Source: Chitinophagales bacterium (GTDB lineage: Bacteria > Bacteroidota > Bacteroidia > Chitinophagales > UBA10324). Taken from it: a stretch of 64,000 bases of DNA. The notes beneath the pieces are model-generated. The model saw nothing but the letters and a program-made list of their open reading frames with translations, was not told the origin of the DNA and did no database searches. The stretch is taken from assembly GCA_025057275.1 (NCBI GenBank), contig JANWXQ010000059.1, positions 1 to 64,000 on the forward strand. The letters run 5' to 3'. Every line of letters starts with the position of its first letter. Position 1 is the stretch's first letter. Shown one piece after another: positions 53,385-62,621 of this stretch. A program made the position numbers and the translations under genes.

Positions 53385-54130
53385 CAGTCTGCTATGGTAA
53401 ATCGGAAAGCAGCCCTTTTAGTGCTGTGCCTCTGTTGAACCAAAGCCACGTAGGCTGAAGGAGGCAAATGGTGTACAGGCACCACACAGCCTTGCGCCTG
53501 TTGCTGCACAGAAACGGGCATCTGCTGCCCGAACAGATTGAGAATAACCACCTCCCCGATGTGGCCTCCGTTCTGTATGCTGATCCAGCACTGCTTCTGT
53601 TCGGCATTAAAGGAAAAGGAGATCGCATCCTGAGGCGGATCGGATAATCCTACAGCACATGTGAGATACAGGGGTTGGCCAAATATGCCTGCATTGTTGC
53701 TTTCGTTCAGCTCCACCACTTTGTCGTGTGGATCAACTGAATAACCGATAAATATGGGATCCGGGCCCCGGTAGGTGTTGGGTATGGTACTCAGCAGTAA
53801 GGAATCACAAAAATTAAAAACGGTATCCAGCTCGGTGGTGTCGTTGGCGTACAAAAAAAATCCGGCTTTCAGGTAAAACAGCAATTGGCTGGGAATCAAC
53901 AGGGCGGTTTTTCCCACGTATATGCCTACGTCCATGTTGCAGCAGGCCGGGAGGGTGCCCTTGTTGATTACTTTAAGCGATATGGAAGTCCAGTCGGGAT
54001 CGCCATCGAAGTGAACCGCAAACTGCTCTACAAACAGATCGGCCTGACTTCGTACCTCGCCGGCTTGAAGGCAAAATGCCACAAAAAGCCAGGCACGAGG
54101 AAAAGTAAACCCGAAGCGAAAGCGTAACAC
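53384..54130 (-). CDS. Secreted CARDB-like protein with degenerate T9SS-type C-terminus, 248 aa
   Basis: Exported protein whose only early start is GTG at 54130; no ATG suits. A hydrophobic N-terminus (AWLFVAFCLQAGEVRSQ) looks like a signal peptide. Residues about 35-150 resemble a CARDB/APHP-type beta-sandwich (SLKVINKGTLPACCNMDVGI, VVELNESNN). The C-terminal 80 residues keep the shape of a sorting domain (VVILNLFGQQMPV, then YVALVQQ) but lack the YPNP motif (SFNAEQKQC in its place). It is convergent with the giant gene and divergent from its paralogue. Function unknown; export by T9SS is uncertain. Confidence 0.68.
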   Translation of the reverse strand: MLRFRFGFTFPRAWLFVAFCLQAGEVRSQADLFVEQFAVHFDGDPDWTSISLKVINKGTLPACCNMDVGIYVGKTALLIPSQLLFYLKAGFFLYANDTTELDTVFNFCDSLLLSTIPNTYRGPDPIFIGYSVDPHDKVVELNESNNAGIFGQPLYLTCAVGLSDPPQDAISFSFNAEQKQCWISIQNGGHIGEVVILNLFGQQMPVSVQQQAQGCVVPVHHLPPSAYVALVQQRHSTKRAAFRFTIAD

Positions 54131-54342
54131 CTAATTAACCCCTGATTAACCTCTACCGCCATACCGCGGCATGGGTCGTGCAAGATAATACACCTCACCT
54201 AACCAGGAACAACTGACTTTGACTCAATCGCTTTTCCGTTAAAAAAAATTAAGTTCTTTTTCCCGACCGGTGACCCAATGGGTCGTTAGTAAATGAAAGT
54301 AAAAGGTAAAAAAAATTTTACGGAAAATACCCCAAAAGGAGG

Positions 54343-54373
54343 TTGATTTTCTGGAAAAGGATTTGTACTTTGC
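54343..54373 (+). promoter_or_regulatory. Putative promoter of the second giant gene
   Basis: TTG (54343-54345), a 20-bp spacer, then TACTTTGC (54366-54373), a -7-like element one base short of TAnnTTTG. The expected start site is about 20 bp before the ATG at 54396. The 265-bp upstream region also holds GACCC-AAT-GGGTC (54272-54284) and runs of A and T. Confidence 0.45.
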
Positions 54374-54395
54374 CGCTGCCTACAAACCGACCCCC

Positions 54396-57338
54396 ATGCA
54401 AGTCACCCCCCTCAGCGCTCTTGGTGTTTGCTTTCTGTTCCTCTTGTTTCTTTCCGACCTGCAGGCGCAGAATCATACCATGTCATTGGGCTACCGCCGC
54501 TCAATTAACCCCGATTGGATAGGCTACAACGGTCAAAATATGGTTCGGGATTCACTAGGGTGGTCCAATCCGTATCTATTGTCCAATCTGCCTAAGCTGC
54601 GCCCCAAAATCATCCGGTACCCGGGCGGCGGCGTAGCCAATTGGTGGGACTGGCGCGAAGGCTGGTTTGTTAATCACCCCTTGTTGCCCAGCGCCTATGT
54701 GAATGCGCAGCGCAAAGACAATCGCCTGGATAAGTTTAAACTGGCGCTCAATGCCACGGGCGCCACGCCCATTTTTGTGCTCAACATGATCTCTTCCACG
54801 CTGCAGGAGCAACTGGCCATGCTGCGTCATGCCGATTCGCTAGGTATTCCTGTAAAATATGTGGAATTAGGTAATGAGTTCTACCTGGACGGTGGCGAAG
54901 ATTCGGTAGCTATCATGCAGGCATTTCCCACTGCTGCCGTGTATGCCGAGGTTTCTGCCCAATGGGCTGATTCCGTACACAAGTATTTTCCTTTAGCCAA
55001 AGTGGCCATTCAGGGAGCGTTCAACCGAAACAATGCCCCCCGGCGCATTACCTGGGATGAAACCCTTTTTCCGCTTATGCGCGGACAGAATGCCATATCC
55101 TATCACAGCTATATGGCTGCTGCCGCCGCTGATGAAAACTATCAGGCAACCTCTGGTACGTTTACCGTTTCTGAAGTGCCTACCATGCTCTCGCGGCCTT
55201 TTACCATGTGGAAGATCCTAAGCACCGAAGACTTCCCCCTTGTTCCGCCGGGCAATGATATCTGGATTACTGAATTTAATCTGCGCGACAAAACCAAACC
55301 CACTCAGGGCTGCTGGGCTCATGGGCTTTTTGCCGCTACCCAAACCCTGCATTTTCTGAATGAACCCCGTATCAAGCATTTGTCTTTTCATGCTATTTCC
55401 GGAACAGCTGTTGCGGGTTGCTTCTTTTTTAATACCAATGGTTATGAATTTGGCGGCGATGGCAATTTTATTCCTCCCACGCCTTCTCCCGGTCCCACCA
55501 AATACTGGGGTAAGACCGCTGCAGGCATCACTATGGAGCTGCTTGGGCTGGCCTTGAAGGATGCCAATTACGTTTCTCCTCTTGAGTTTACCCCCAATCA
55601 ATACATCACCGTCACTGATGGTGCTAATACAGTGACATATCCGGCTCTGTACGGCTGGGCTTTTGAGAAGAACGATTCATTCCATGTAGTCATTCTGAAC
55701 TTGTCGTCTAACGAATTGAAAGTAAAGACGGATTACTTGTTCCCGGGCTCCAGCAAATACATCCGCTATTCTGCTGAGCCGTTGCTCTATGTAACCAACG
55801 ACGCTCAGGTAACCTACAAATCGGCTACCCCATCTGCCAATTATTCGGCCAAAGCGTATTCCATAACGCACATCCGTTCGGCCGTGCTACCTGCCCCGCC
55901 TCCTTCCGTGGATATGGTCGTGAACGGAGCTACTACTTTCTGCAGCGGCGGTTCGGTGGAGTTGGATGCCGGCGCCAACTATCTGGAATACCTCTGGAGC
56001 ACCGGAGCTACTACCCGAAAAATTACTGCCACTACCAGCGGCACCTACTGGGTGCGTGTGCGTAACGTAACCGGCGGTTACTGGAGTGCAGATACGGTGG
56101 TCATTAATGTATTGCCCGCTCCGGAAAAGCCCAAGCTAAACACCGTTTCCAATACCGGCTTCTGTCAGGGGGAAAGCATTACCCTTTCTGTAAAAAACCC
56201 ATCTCCGTCGTTAACCTATCAATGGACTGGTGGCGCTACAGGCACTTCATTTACGGCCACGAATGGAGGCACTTACACCGTTACAGCCACTGATTCCAAC
56301 GGCTGTTCCTCAACCTCCGATGGCATAACCTTGACCCGATATCCACTGCCTACCCCGGTCATTTCTCCGGCAGGCCCCATCAACACCTGTTACAACCAAT
56401 CCGTGACCCTGGATGCCGGTCCTGGTTATAAATCCTACACCTGGTCCAATGGCAAAACCGGTCAGACCCTTAAAGTGGACGTCACTGGTTCCTACAGTGT
56501 CACGGTCAAAGACAACAACAATTGTCAGGGAACTTCTACTGCCGTTTCGGTGACAGTTCATGAGCCTGTAACACCGGTCATTTCCATTGTCGGCCCATCG
56601 GCATTTTGCGAAGGCTCATCGCCCACTTATTTGCAGGCTCCTGCCGGTTACAGCTATCAGTGGCAAAAAGGAAGTAACATCCTTCCTGGTGAAACCAAAC
56701 AGAAATATTATCCGACCACCGGCGGCAATTACCGCGTTACCATTACCGACGCCTACGGTTGTACCAAAAAATCGGAATCCGTGAACATTACCGTTCACTC
56801 TAAGCCCTCCACCAAGATTACCCTGCCCGCAGGTCAGGATAAAAAAATCTGTGAAGGTCAGGAAACCGTAACCCTTTCGGCCAAAAGCTGCGCGGGTTGT
56901 ACCTATCAGTGGAAGAAAAACGGGAACAACATCAACGGCGCAACCAACATCAGCTATACGGTCAGCACTGCCGGCGATTACAGCTACAAAGTAACCGATG
57001 CCAACGGCTGCACCAACACTTCCAAGACTACAACCATCACCAACAACTGCCGCCAAGGCGATGAGTTGATTGCCGCGGCTGGTGACGTCAGATTATATCC
57101 CAACCCGGCAACTGATTACATGCATGTGGAACTCCAATTACCTGAAGACATCACATCGGTTCAGATCGCCGTCTTCAGTATGATGGGACAAATGCTATGG
57201 ATGCAACCCCCGCAGCCTGTTGAATCCGTCCGGCATCTAACCCTTCATACGGCACATCTGCCTGCCGGCATGTATTTGCTGCGCGTGAGTTACGACGGCG
57301 GTATGGTGGTGAAGCGTTTTGAAATTCTGAGGCGGTAG
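54396..57338 (+). CDS. T9SS glycoside-hydrolase-like protein with 5 Ig-like repeats
   Basis: 980-aa paralogue of the giant protein upstream. The frame opens at a TTG (54363) inside the promoter; the ATG at 54396 gives a signal peptide (MQVTPLSALGVCFLFLLFLS, ending LQAQ). Glycoside-hydrolase domain about 26-500 with IRYPGGGVANWWDW, Glu161 (ELGNEF) and Glu293 (WITEFN); then five Ig-like domains (about 505-885); type A sorting domain with RLYPNPATDY. Domains 1-4 align in order with domains 1-4 of the larger protein. Domain 5 has four Cys. Family of the barrel is uncertain. The stop is 7 bp from the end of the minus-strand oxidoreductase gene. Confidence 0.87.
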   Translation: MQVTPLSALGVCFLFLLFLSDLQAQNHTMSLGYRRSINPDWIGYNGQNMVRDSLGWSNPYLLSNLPKLRPKIIRYPGGGVANWWDWREGWFVNHPLLPSAYVNAQRKDNRLDKFKLALNATGATPIFVLNMISSTLQEQLAMLRHADSLGIPVKYVELGNEFYLDGGEDSVAIMQAFPTAAVYAEVSAQWADSVHKYFPLAKVAIQGAFNRNNAPRRITWDETLFPLMRGQNAISYHSYMAAAAADENYQATSGTFTVSEVPTMLSRPFTMWKILSTEDFPLVPPGNDIWITEFNLRDKTKPTQGCWAHGLFAATQTLHFLNEPRIKHLSFHAISGTAVAGCFFFNTNGYEFGGDGNFIPPTPSPGPTKYWGKTAAGITMELLGLALKDANYVSPLEFTPNQYITVTDGANTVTYPALYGWAFEKNDSFHVVILNLSSNELKVKTDYLFPGSSKYIRYSAEPLLYVTNDAQVTYKSATPSANYSAKAYSITHIRSAVLPAPPPSVDMVVNGATTFCSGGSVELDAGANYLEYLWSTGATTRKITATTSGTYWVRVRNVTGGYWSADTVVINVLPAPEKPKLNTVSNTGFCQGESITLSVKNPSPSLTYQWTGGATGTSFTATNGGTYTVTATDSNGCSSTSDGITLTRYPLPTPVISPAGPINTCYNQSVTLDAGPGYKSYTWSNGKTGQTLKVDVTGSYSVTVKDNNNCQGTSTAVSVTVHEPVTPVISIVGPSAFCEGSSPTYLQAPAGYSYQWQKGSNILPGETKQKYYPTTGGNYRVTITDAYGCTKKSESVNITVHSKPSTKITLPAGQDKKICEGQETVTLSAKSCAGCTYQWKKNGNNINGATNISYTVSTAGDYSYKVTDANGCTNTSKTTTITNNCRQGDELIAAAGDVRLYPNPATDYMHVELQLPEDITSVQIAVFSMMGQMLWMQPPQPVESVRHLTLHTAHLPAGMYLLRVSYDGGMVVKRFEILRR
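55900..57050 (+). repeat. Five tandem Ig-like domains of the paralogue
   Basis: Same pattern as the 18-repeat array. Domain 1 likewise lacks the second Cys and has GGYWSAD. Domain 3 shares CYNQSVTL with domain 3 of the larger protein, and domain 4 is of the YSYQWQK type as in domain 4 there. Confidence 0.85.
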
Positions 57339-57344
57339 TCCGCA

Positions 57345-57989
57345 TTATTTCCGCAACAGCCGGAAGGCATGATTCCACCGGTTGTGCAGAAAGCCGGGAA
57401 TGCACCACAGCATGGCCAGCGGTTCAATGGCGCGGGCAGCTTCCGCACCACCCATATCGGCCACGTCCCAACCTACTGTTTCGAGTAATGCGGTTACCTC
57501 TTGTTTTGCATTCGCATCGTTGCCACAGATGAACATCGTGGGCCGCTCCGAAAACTGCGGGTCAATCATGTGGGCGCTGCCCACGCAACTGAAACACTTT
57601 ACCAGCCTGGCCTGAGGCCTGAGTTCCTGCAGCTGTTCCATCAACGATCGGTTCAGTGAAGTGAAGTATTGCAACACGCCATGCTGCGGCGGACTATCGG
57701 CTATGGGATTTGTCGTGTCCATCACGATTTTACCTGCCAGGGCTTCTTCATCAACAAGTTTCAAGGCCGTTAGGGCCGCACTGCCTTTAACCGAAAGCAC
57801 CACCCATTCGCCGTATTGCGCGGCTTCTTTGAACGTTCCGGTTGTGGCTCCGGCCACCTGCTGGCGCAGTAAGGCTTGCTTTTCCGCATGCTGCGTGCCC
57901 AACATCACGTCATGACCGTGACGCAGAAATCCCCTCGCCAGGGTTTGCGCCACCACACCGGATCCGATAATACCGATTCGCTTTTTCAT
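57345..57989 (-). CDS. NAD(P)-binding F420-dependent-reductase-like oxidoreductase
   Basis: 214-aa Rossmann protein. The cofactor motif GIIGSGVVAQTLARGF is at residues 5-20, followed by LGTQHAEKQ, the type seen in the NADPH-dependent F420 reductase-like family (now known to include many F420-independent members). It has TTNPIAD and a C-terminal region with many hydrophobic residues. Substrate unknown. It lies 30 bp after the RND permease stop on the same strand, so it may be read through from that operon. Confidence 0.82.
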   Translation of the reverse strand: MKKRIGIIGSGVVAQTLARGFLRHGHDVMLGTQHAEKQALLRQQVAGATTGTFKEAAQYGEWVVLSVKGSAALTALKLVDEEALAGKIVMDTTNPIADSPPQHGVLQYFTSLNRSLMEQLQELRPQARLVKCFSCVGSAHMIDPQFSERPTMFICGNDANAKQEVTALLETVGWDVADMGGAEAARAIEPLAMLWCIPGFLHNRWNHAFRLLRK

Positions 57990-58019
57990 TGTTTTGATTA
58001 AGAAATTAACTAAAAAGAC

Positions 58020-61000
58020 TTAATTAATTTGTTCTTCTGCTGCCACCACCTCTGTTTTTGCATGAATGCCTGCTGTAACCGGCTGAGGCTGTAATCCAAG
58101 TTTCCGGAACAGCCAGCTCCGGAACCGCTCGTTCAGCAGATACATGACCGGCACTACCAGCAACGTAACAAAGGTTGCGAAACTCAGGCCGAAAATAATG
58201 GTCCACGCCAGCGGACCCCAGAACACCACATTTTCACCGCCAAGCCAGATATCGGGCTTAAAAGCGGTAAACAAACCATAAAAATCGATATTCATGCCGA
58301 TAGCCAGCGGAATCATTCCCAGAATGGCGGCCGTGGCTGTCAGCAACACCGGCGTCATGCGAATTCGCGCAGCTTCCACCACGGCCTCCCGCAAAGGTAT
58401 CCCCTGCTCGATGAGCACGTCGGTAAATTCAACCAGCAGAATACCGTTGCGCACCACAATACCCAATAGCGCTACCACGCCAACACCCGTCATGACGATG
58501 GATGCCGTCATACCCGTAAGCCCGTATCCGAGCAAGACGCCGATGATGCTGAAAAACACTTCAGCGAATATGATCAGCGGCTTGGATACGGAATTGAATT
58601 GCGTTACCAGAATGAAAATGATCAGAAACAGCGAAATGAACCAGGCAATGCTCAGAAAATTGATAGTTTCTTCTATATCCTGACTGGCTCCGGCGTAGCG
58701 TAGCGTTACGCCTTCCGGCAGCGGATAATCGGCCAGCAGTTCTTTAATCTGCCCCATGATCATGGGCTGGCGGTTCTCGTATCCACTCAGCAGATTGGAC
58801 TCCAGCGTGATTACCCGCTTCTGGTCAAGGCGCTTAATGGCGGAATAGGTTGTGGAATATGCTATGGTGGCAAAAGCACTCAGCGGCACCTGCTTTACCT
58901 GGCCGGTAGTCATGTCCCGGTAAGTGATCTTCAGTTCTTTGAGCCGTTCTACATTCTTGCGCTGATCTCCGGCATACCGGATGACAATGGGAAAATCGTC
59001 CGCCTGCTCTTTGTACCGCGAAGCCTCCCAGCCGAAAATGGCATTGCGGATTTCAAATCCTACCTGTTGGGTATTGATGCCCAAACGGTTCATTCGTTCG
59101 CGGTCAAGCTGCACCACAATTTCCGGCTTGGTGGGCTGCAGATCGGCCTTAAGCTCTTCTATTCCCGCTATATTCAAAGAATCCAGATGCCGCTTAATAC
59201 CGGAGGCTACCTGAATCAACTGATCCAGATCGTCGCCGGCTATCTGAATGTTAATGGGCTTGCCTTGTGGCGGACCATTTTGTTCGGCGCTGATCGTAAT
59301 GGAAGCACCCCTAAGGTCACGAACGGCAGAACGGAACTGTTCCAGATACGGTTCCGATTTGCGTTGGCGACGTTCGGCCGGATCAATGAAATTGACCGCT
59401 ACCTTGCCTTTATGCGAACTGACGCTTTGATCAAACGGATCCTCGCTGGCACCAAGGGCTACGCTCGAAATAACTGACTTCACGATGGGGTTGTCGGGTC
59501 CAAGCACTTGCTGAATGCGTCGCTCCACTTCGCGGGTTATGGAATCCGTAACGGCCGCGTCGGTGCCACTCGGCATCACGATGTAAGCGTATATGGCATT
59601 GGGGTCGCCGCTGGGAAATTGTTCTACTCCCGGCTTTTGTATGCCAATTAAAATCAGCGAAACGATAAACAGCGCCATGATGCCTCCGAACAGCTGCACA
59701 GGATGGTCCAGCGTCCAACGCAGCAGGGCAGCATATCGGGCCTGTACCTGCGGCCAGATGCGATTCTGAAACTTTCTAACCCCATGAATCAACACCAGTT
59801 GATACAACCAATACAGCAAAACGGCTGTGATCAGCAGGTTGCCTACCAAAGGTGCACCGCTCAATGACAGAATCAATCCCGCAGCCACTGCTGCAACAGA
59901 CAGCCACAGGGCTCGTCGCCGTTGAGGGGGCTGGCCGGTCTGCGGCCTCATGAACGTGGCTGCAAACACCGGATTGAACAAATAGGCGACCAGTAGCGAA
60001 GCCGTCAGCGTGATGATGAGCGTAACCGGCAATCCTTCCATAAACTGGCCGATAATGCCCGGCCAGAACAGCAACGGAAAGAAAGGTGCCAGCGTGGTTA
60101 GTGTTCCCGAAAGAACGGGTACGAACACTTCTCCGGCAGCGTATTTGGCTGCCTGTTTAATGGGCATTTTTCCGTTACCAAACAGCCGGTGGGTGTTTTC
60201 AATCACTACGATCGCATCGTCCACTACGATACCCAAACCAAGCAGAAAAGCAAACAGTACAATCACGTTCATGCTCCAACCCATCAGGCTCAGCACAATA
60301 AAGGCCAGAAACATGGACAACGGCACAGAGAAGGCGACGAACATGGCATCGGCAGCTCCCATAAAAAACATCAATACCAGGGTCACCAGGATAAACCCGA
60401 TGATGATCGTGTTGATCAGTTCCTTAACCTGCGTTCGGGTCAGCGTGGAGGTGTCTCCCGTTATGGTCAGGTCAATGTCGGAGGGAATGCTGTGGCCGGC
60501 AGCACGGTTTACCAGCGCGCGTATACTGTCAGAAGCTTCGATCAGGTTTTCACCACTTTTTTTAATGACGCTTAGAGTAATGACCTTTTCGTCGTTGAGC
60601 CGCGCATAGCTTTCCTGTTCTTTAAATCCGTCGGTTATGGTAGCCAGTTGCTTTAGCGGTATGGGCTGGTTGTGCAGGTTGTTGATAGTCAGGTTTTCCA
60701 GATCAGAGAGGTTTTGAAATTCCCCGCTGATGGTTATGCTGCGCCGCATGTCGCCAATGCGAATCGTGCCGCCGGATACCAGGCGGTTTTCGTTGCTGAT
60801 GGTGGAATAAATGTCAAACAGCGTTACCTGAGCCACCTGCATCTGGTACATGTCCACATCTACCTGAATCTCCCGCTCCGGAGCACCGATCAGATCCACG
60901 CGTGCGATCTGGGGCAGTTGCTCAATTTGATCCTGCAACAGTTCGGCATATCGCTTCAGCCGGCCCAAATCGTAATCGCCGCTGACGTTTACCTGAAGGA

Positions 61001-61448
61001 TGGGAAAATCGGCAAATTCGATCTTGGATACATTAGGTCCCCAGGTGGGGTCCAGATCACCGGGCAGCTTTGGCTTGGCCTTATCTACCGCATCTTTTAC
61101 CAGCTGATTGGCGGCATTGATGTCGGTGCCGGAAACAAACTCTACCTGAATGGCCGAAAAATCCTGCACCGAATTGCTGGTAATCTTATAGACGCCGTTT
61201 ATGGCACCTATTTCCTTTTCCAGCGGCCGGGTGATCAGGTTTTCAATATCAGCCGGTGCCGAGCCCGGATAAGCCGTAGCCACATAAACCGTGGGCAGCG
61301 TAACGTCAGGAAAGAGCTCTTTGGGCAAATCACGGTAAGCCCGCAGCCCCATGATGACCAGAAAGAGGGTCAGAACGAAAATGGTCGTCCGGTTGTCTAT
61401 AGCCCAACTGCTGGGGCCGAATTCCTTAAATTTTTTGCCGGCGTTCAT
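58020..61448 (-). CDS. RND efflux transporter permease subunit
   Basis: 1142-aa inner-membrane proton-driven pump of the RND superfamily. Twelve membrane segments with two large periplasmic loops are visible. The fourth-helix region contains the acidic pair GIVVDDAIVVIEN, and the start includes LPKELFPDVTLPTVYVATAY. It is longer than typical (about 1030-1050), mostly from loop insertions. It exports drugs, bile salts, metals or lipids; specificity cannot be fixed. It is last in the TolC-adaptor-permease operon. Confidence 0.94.
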   Translation of the reverse strand: MNAGKKFKEFGPSSWAIDNRTTIFVLTLFLVIMGLRAYRDLPKELFPDVTLPTVYVATAYPGSAPADIENLITRPLEKEIGAINGVYKITSNSVQDFSAIQVEFVSGTDINAANQLVKDAVDKAKPKLPGDLDPTWGPNVSKIEFADFPILQVNVSGDYDLGRLKRYAELLQDQIEQLPQIARVDLIGAPEREIQVDVDMYQMQVAQVTLFDIYSTISNENRLVSGGTIRIGDMRRSITISGEFQNLSDLENLTINNLHNQPIPLKQLATITDGFKEQESYARLNDEKVITLSVIKKSGENLIEASDSIRALVNRAAGHSIPSDIDLTITGDTSTLTRTQVKELINTIIIGFILVTLVLMFFMGAADAMFVAFSVPLSMFLAFIVLSLMGWSMNVIVLFAFLLGLGIVVDDAIVVIENTHRLFGNGKMPIKQAAKYAAGEVFVPVLSGTLTTLAPFFPLLFWPGIIGQFMEGLPVTLIITLTASLLVAYLFNPVFAATFMRPQTGQPPQRRRALWLSVAAVAAGLILSLSGAPLVGNLLITAVLLYWLYQLVLIHGVRKFQNRIWPQVQARYAALLRWTLDHPVQLFGGIMALFIVSLILIGIQKPGVEQFPSGDPNAIYAYIVMPSGTDAAVTDSITREVERRIQQVLGPDNPIVKSVISSVALGASEDPFDQSVSSHKGKVAVNFIDPAERRQRKSEPYLEQFRSAVRDLRGASITISAEQNGPPQGKPINIQIAGDDLDQLIQVASGIKRHLDSLNIAGIEELKADLQPTKPEIVVQLDRERMNRLGINTQQVGFEIRNAIFGWEASRYKEQADDFPIVIRYAGDQRKNVERLKELKITYRDMTTGQVKQVPLSAFATIAYSTTYSAIKRLDQKRVITLESNLLSGYENRQPMIMGQIKELLADYPLPEGVTLRYAGASQDIEETINFLSIAWFISLFLIIFILVTQFNSVSKPLIIFAEVFFSIIGVLLGYGLTGMTASIVMTGVGVVALLGIVVRNGILLVEFTDVLIEQGIPLREAVVEAARIRMTPVLLTATAAILGMIPLAIGMNIDFYGLFTAFKPDIWLGGENVVFWGPLAWTIIFGLSFATFVTLLVVPVMYLLNERFRSWLFRKLGLQPQPVTAGIHAKTEVVAAEEQIN

Positions 61449-61488
61449 GTGAAGTCTGCATTCGCTGGAGTTGTTGCATGGCCTGGTT

Positions 61489-62616
61489 TCACGATTCCGG
61501 ATTTATGGGCTGCCCGGCAACCAGATCCAGATAGCCCGAGGTAATCAGCCGGTCGCCGGGTGAAAGCCCGGAGAGAATTTCTGCCTTGCCGTCAAACACC
61601 CGACCCACCGTAACCGGTGCCCGCTGCGTAACCCACCCCTCACCGTCAGGTCGGGCCACCAGCACGAAGGTGCCTTCCCGCGCCTGCTGCAACAGATTGA
61701 CGTCCACTACGATTGCATTGCTTTTTTCGTAATCTATAATCCGTAAAACCGCCACCATGTTGGGTTTCAGTCGCTCGTTGTACGGAATCCGGCATTCCAC
61801 ACCAAAAGTTCGCGATTGGGGATGAATCACCTTGCTTACATAGCTGAGCGTCGTCTGAACTTCTTCCCCGATATCCGGAAAATACACCCGCGCCGGCATC
61901 TGCAGGCGCACGCGTGCGCTGTAAGCCTCAGACACCGAAGCGGCAACCTTCAGTTCCTGCATGTTCACCACCCGGATGCCGGTTATTCCTGGTGTGGCCA
62001 GCTCACCGACTTTCAGACCCACCTCGTCTACCACGCCGGAAAAAGGTGCGGTGAGCGTGGTTTGAGCCACCTGTTCGCGGGCTGCTGCCACCTGTTGTTC
62101 CAATGTTTCCTTATTGGTCTTTGCCGTCAGGTATTGGACTTCCGTTCCTACCTTTTGCTCCCACAGCATGCGTTGACGCTCATACAGGCTGTGGGCCAGT
62201 TGTAACTGTTGTTGCAACGCATCCAGATTCCTTTTCAAAGCTTCATTGTCCAGCTCGGCAAGTACCTGCCCCTTGCTGACCTGCTGGCCGCTGCGTACCG
62301 TGATCCGCTTCACCACGCCGGGCATGGTCGGACTGACCAGTACGTTTTGTTCGGCCTCCAGCGAGCCCTGTACTTCAATGGAACTGGAAAAGACGGCAGG
62401 ATGCACCTCAGCAACCGATACGGTCCGAACGAGTGCACTTCGGCCGCTGTTAACTTGTTCTTCCAGTTTCCGGATGCGCTGTTCCAGTTCCTGCTTCTGC
62501 TGACGGAGGCGCTCCAGCTCCGCTGCAGGGTCGCCGGCACCGCCCGATCCGCAACCTGCCAGCAAAACTACGACCAACAGGCTGGCAAAAATTCCGTTCC
62601 AGATTCGGTTATTCAT
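61489..62616 (-). CDS. RND efflux periplasmic adaptor subunit (lipoprotein)
   Basis: 375-aa membrane fusion protein. Type II signal peptide with lipobox LLAGC (Cys about 22), a coiled-coil start (ELERLRQQKQELEQRIRKLE), the lipoyl-like half-motif region (LVSPTMPGVVKRITVRSGQQVSKGQ), an alpha-helical hairpin, then beta-barrel and membrane-proximal domains. It links the permease to the TolC-type channel. The stop is 40 bp before the permease start and its own start is 5 bp after the TolC stop. Confidence 0.94.
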   Translation of the reverse strand: MNNRIWNGIFASLLVVVLLAGCGSGGAGDPAAELERLRQQKQELEQRIRKLEEQVNSGRSALVRTVSVAEVHPAVFSSSIEVQGSLEAEQNVLVSPTMPGVVKRITVRSGQQVSKGQVLAELDNEALKRNLDALQQQLQLAHSLYERQRMLWEQKVGTEVQYLTAKTNKETLEQQVAAAREQVAQTTLTAPFSGVVDEVGLKVGELATPGITGIRVVNMQELKVAASVSEAYSARVRLQMPARVYFPDIGEEVQTTLSYVSKVIHPQSRTFGVECRIPYNERLKPNMVAVLRIIDYEKSNAIVVDVNLLQQAREGTFVLVARPDGEGWVTQRAPVTVGRVFDGKAEILSGLSPGDRLITSGYLDLVAGQPINPES

Positions 62617-62621
62617 AAGGA

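Noticed and set aside
54363-54395. TTG start for the second giant gene
   Set aside because: It lies inside the promoter; the ATG at 54396 starts a proper signal peptide.
60672-61544. 290-aa plus-strand ORF over the RND permease start
   Set aside because: Lies fully inside two well-supported minus-strand genes and has no homology pattern of its own.
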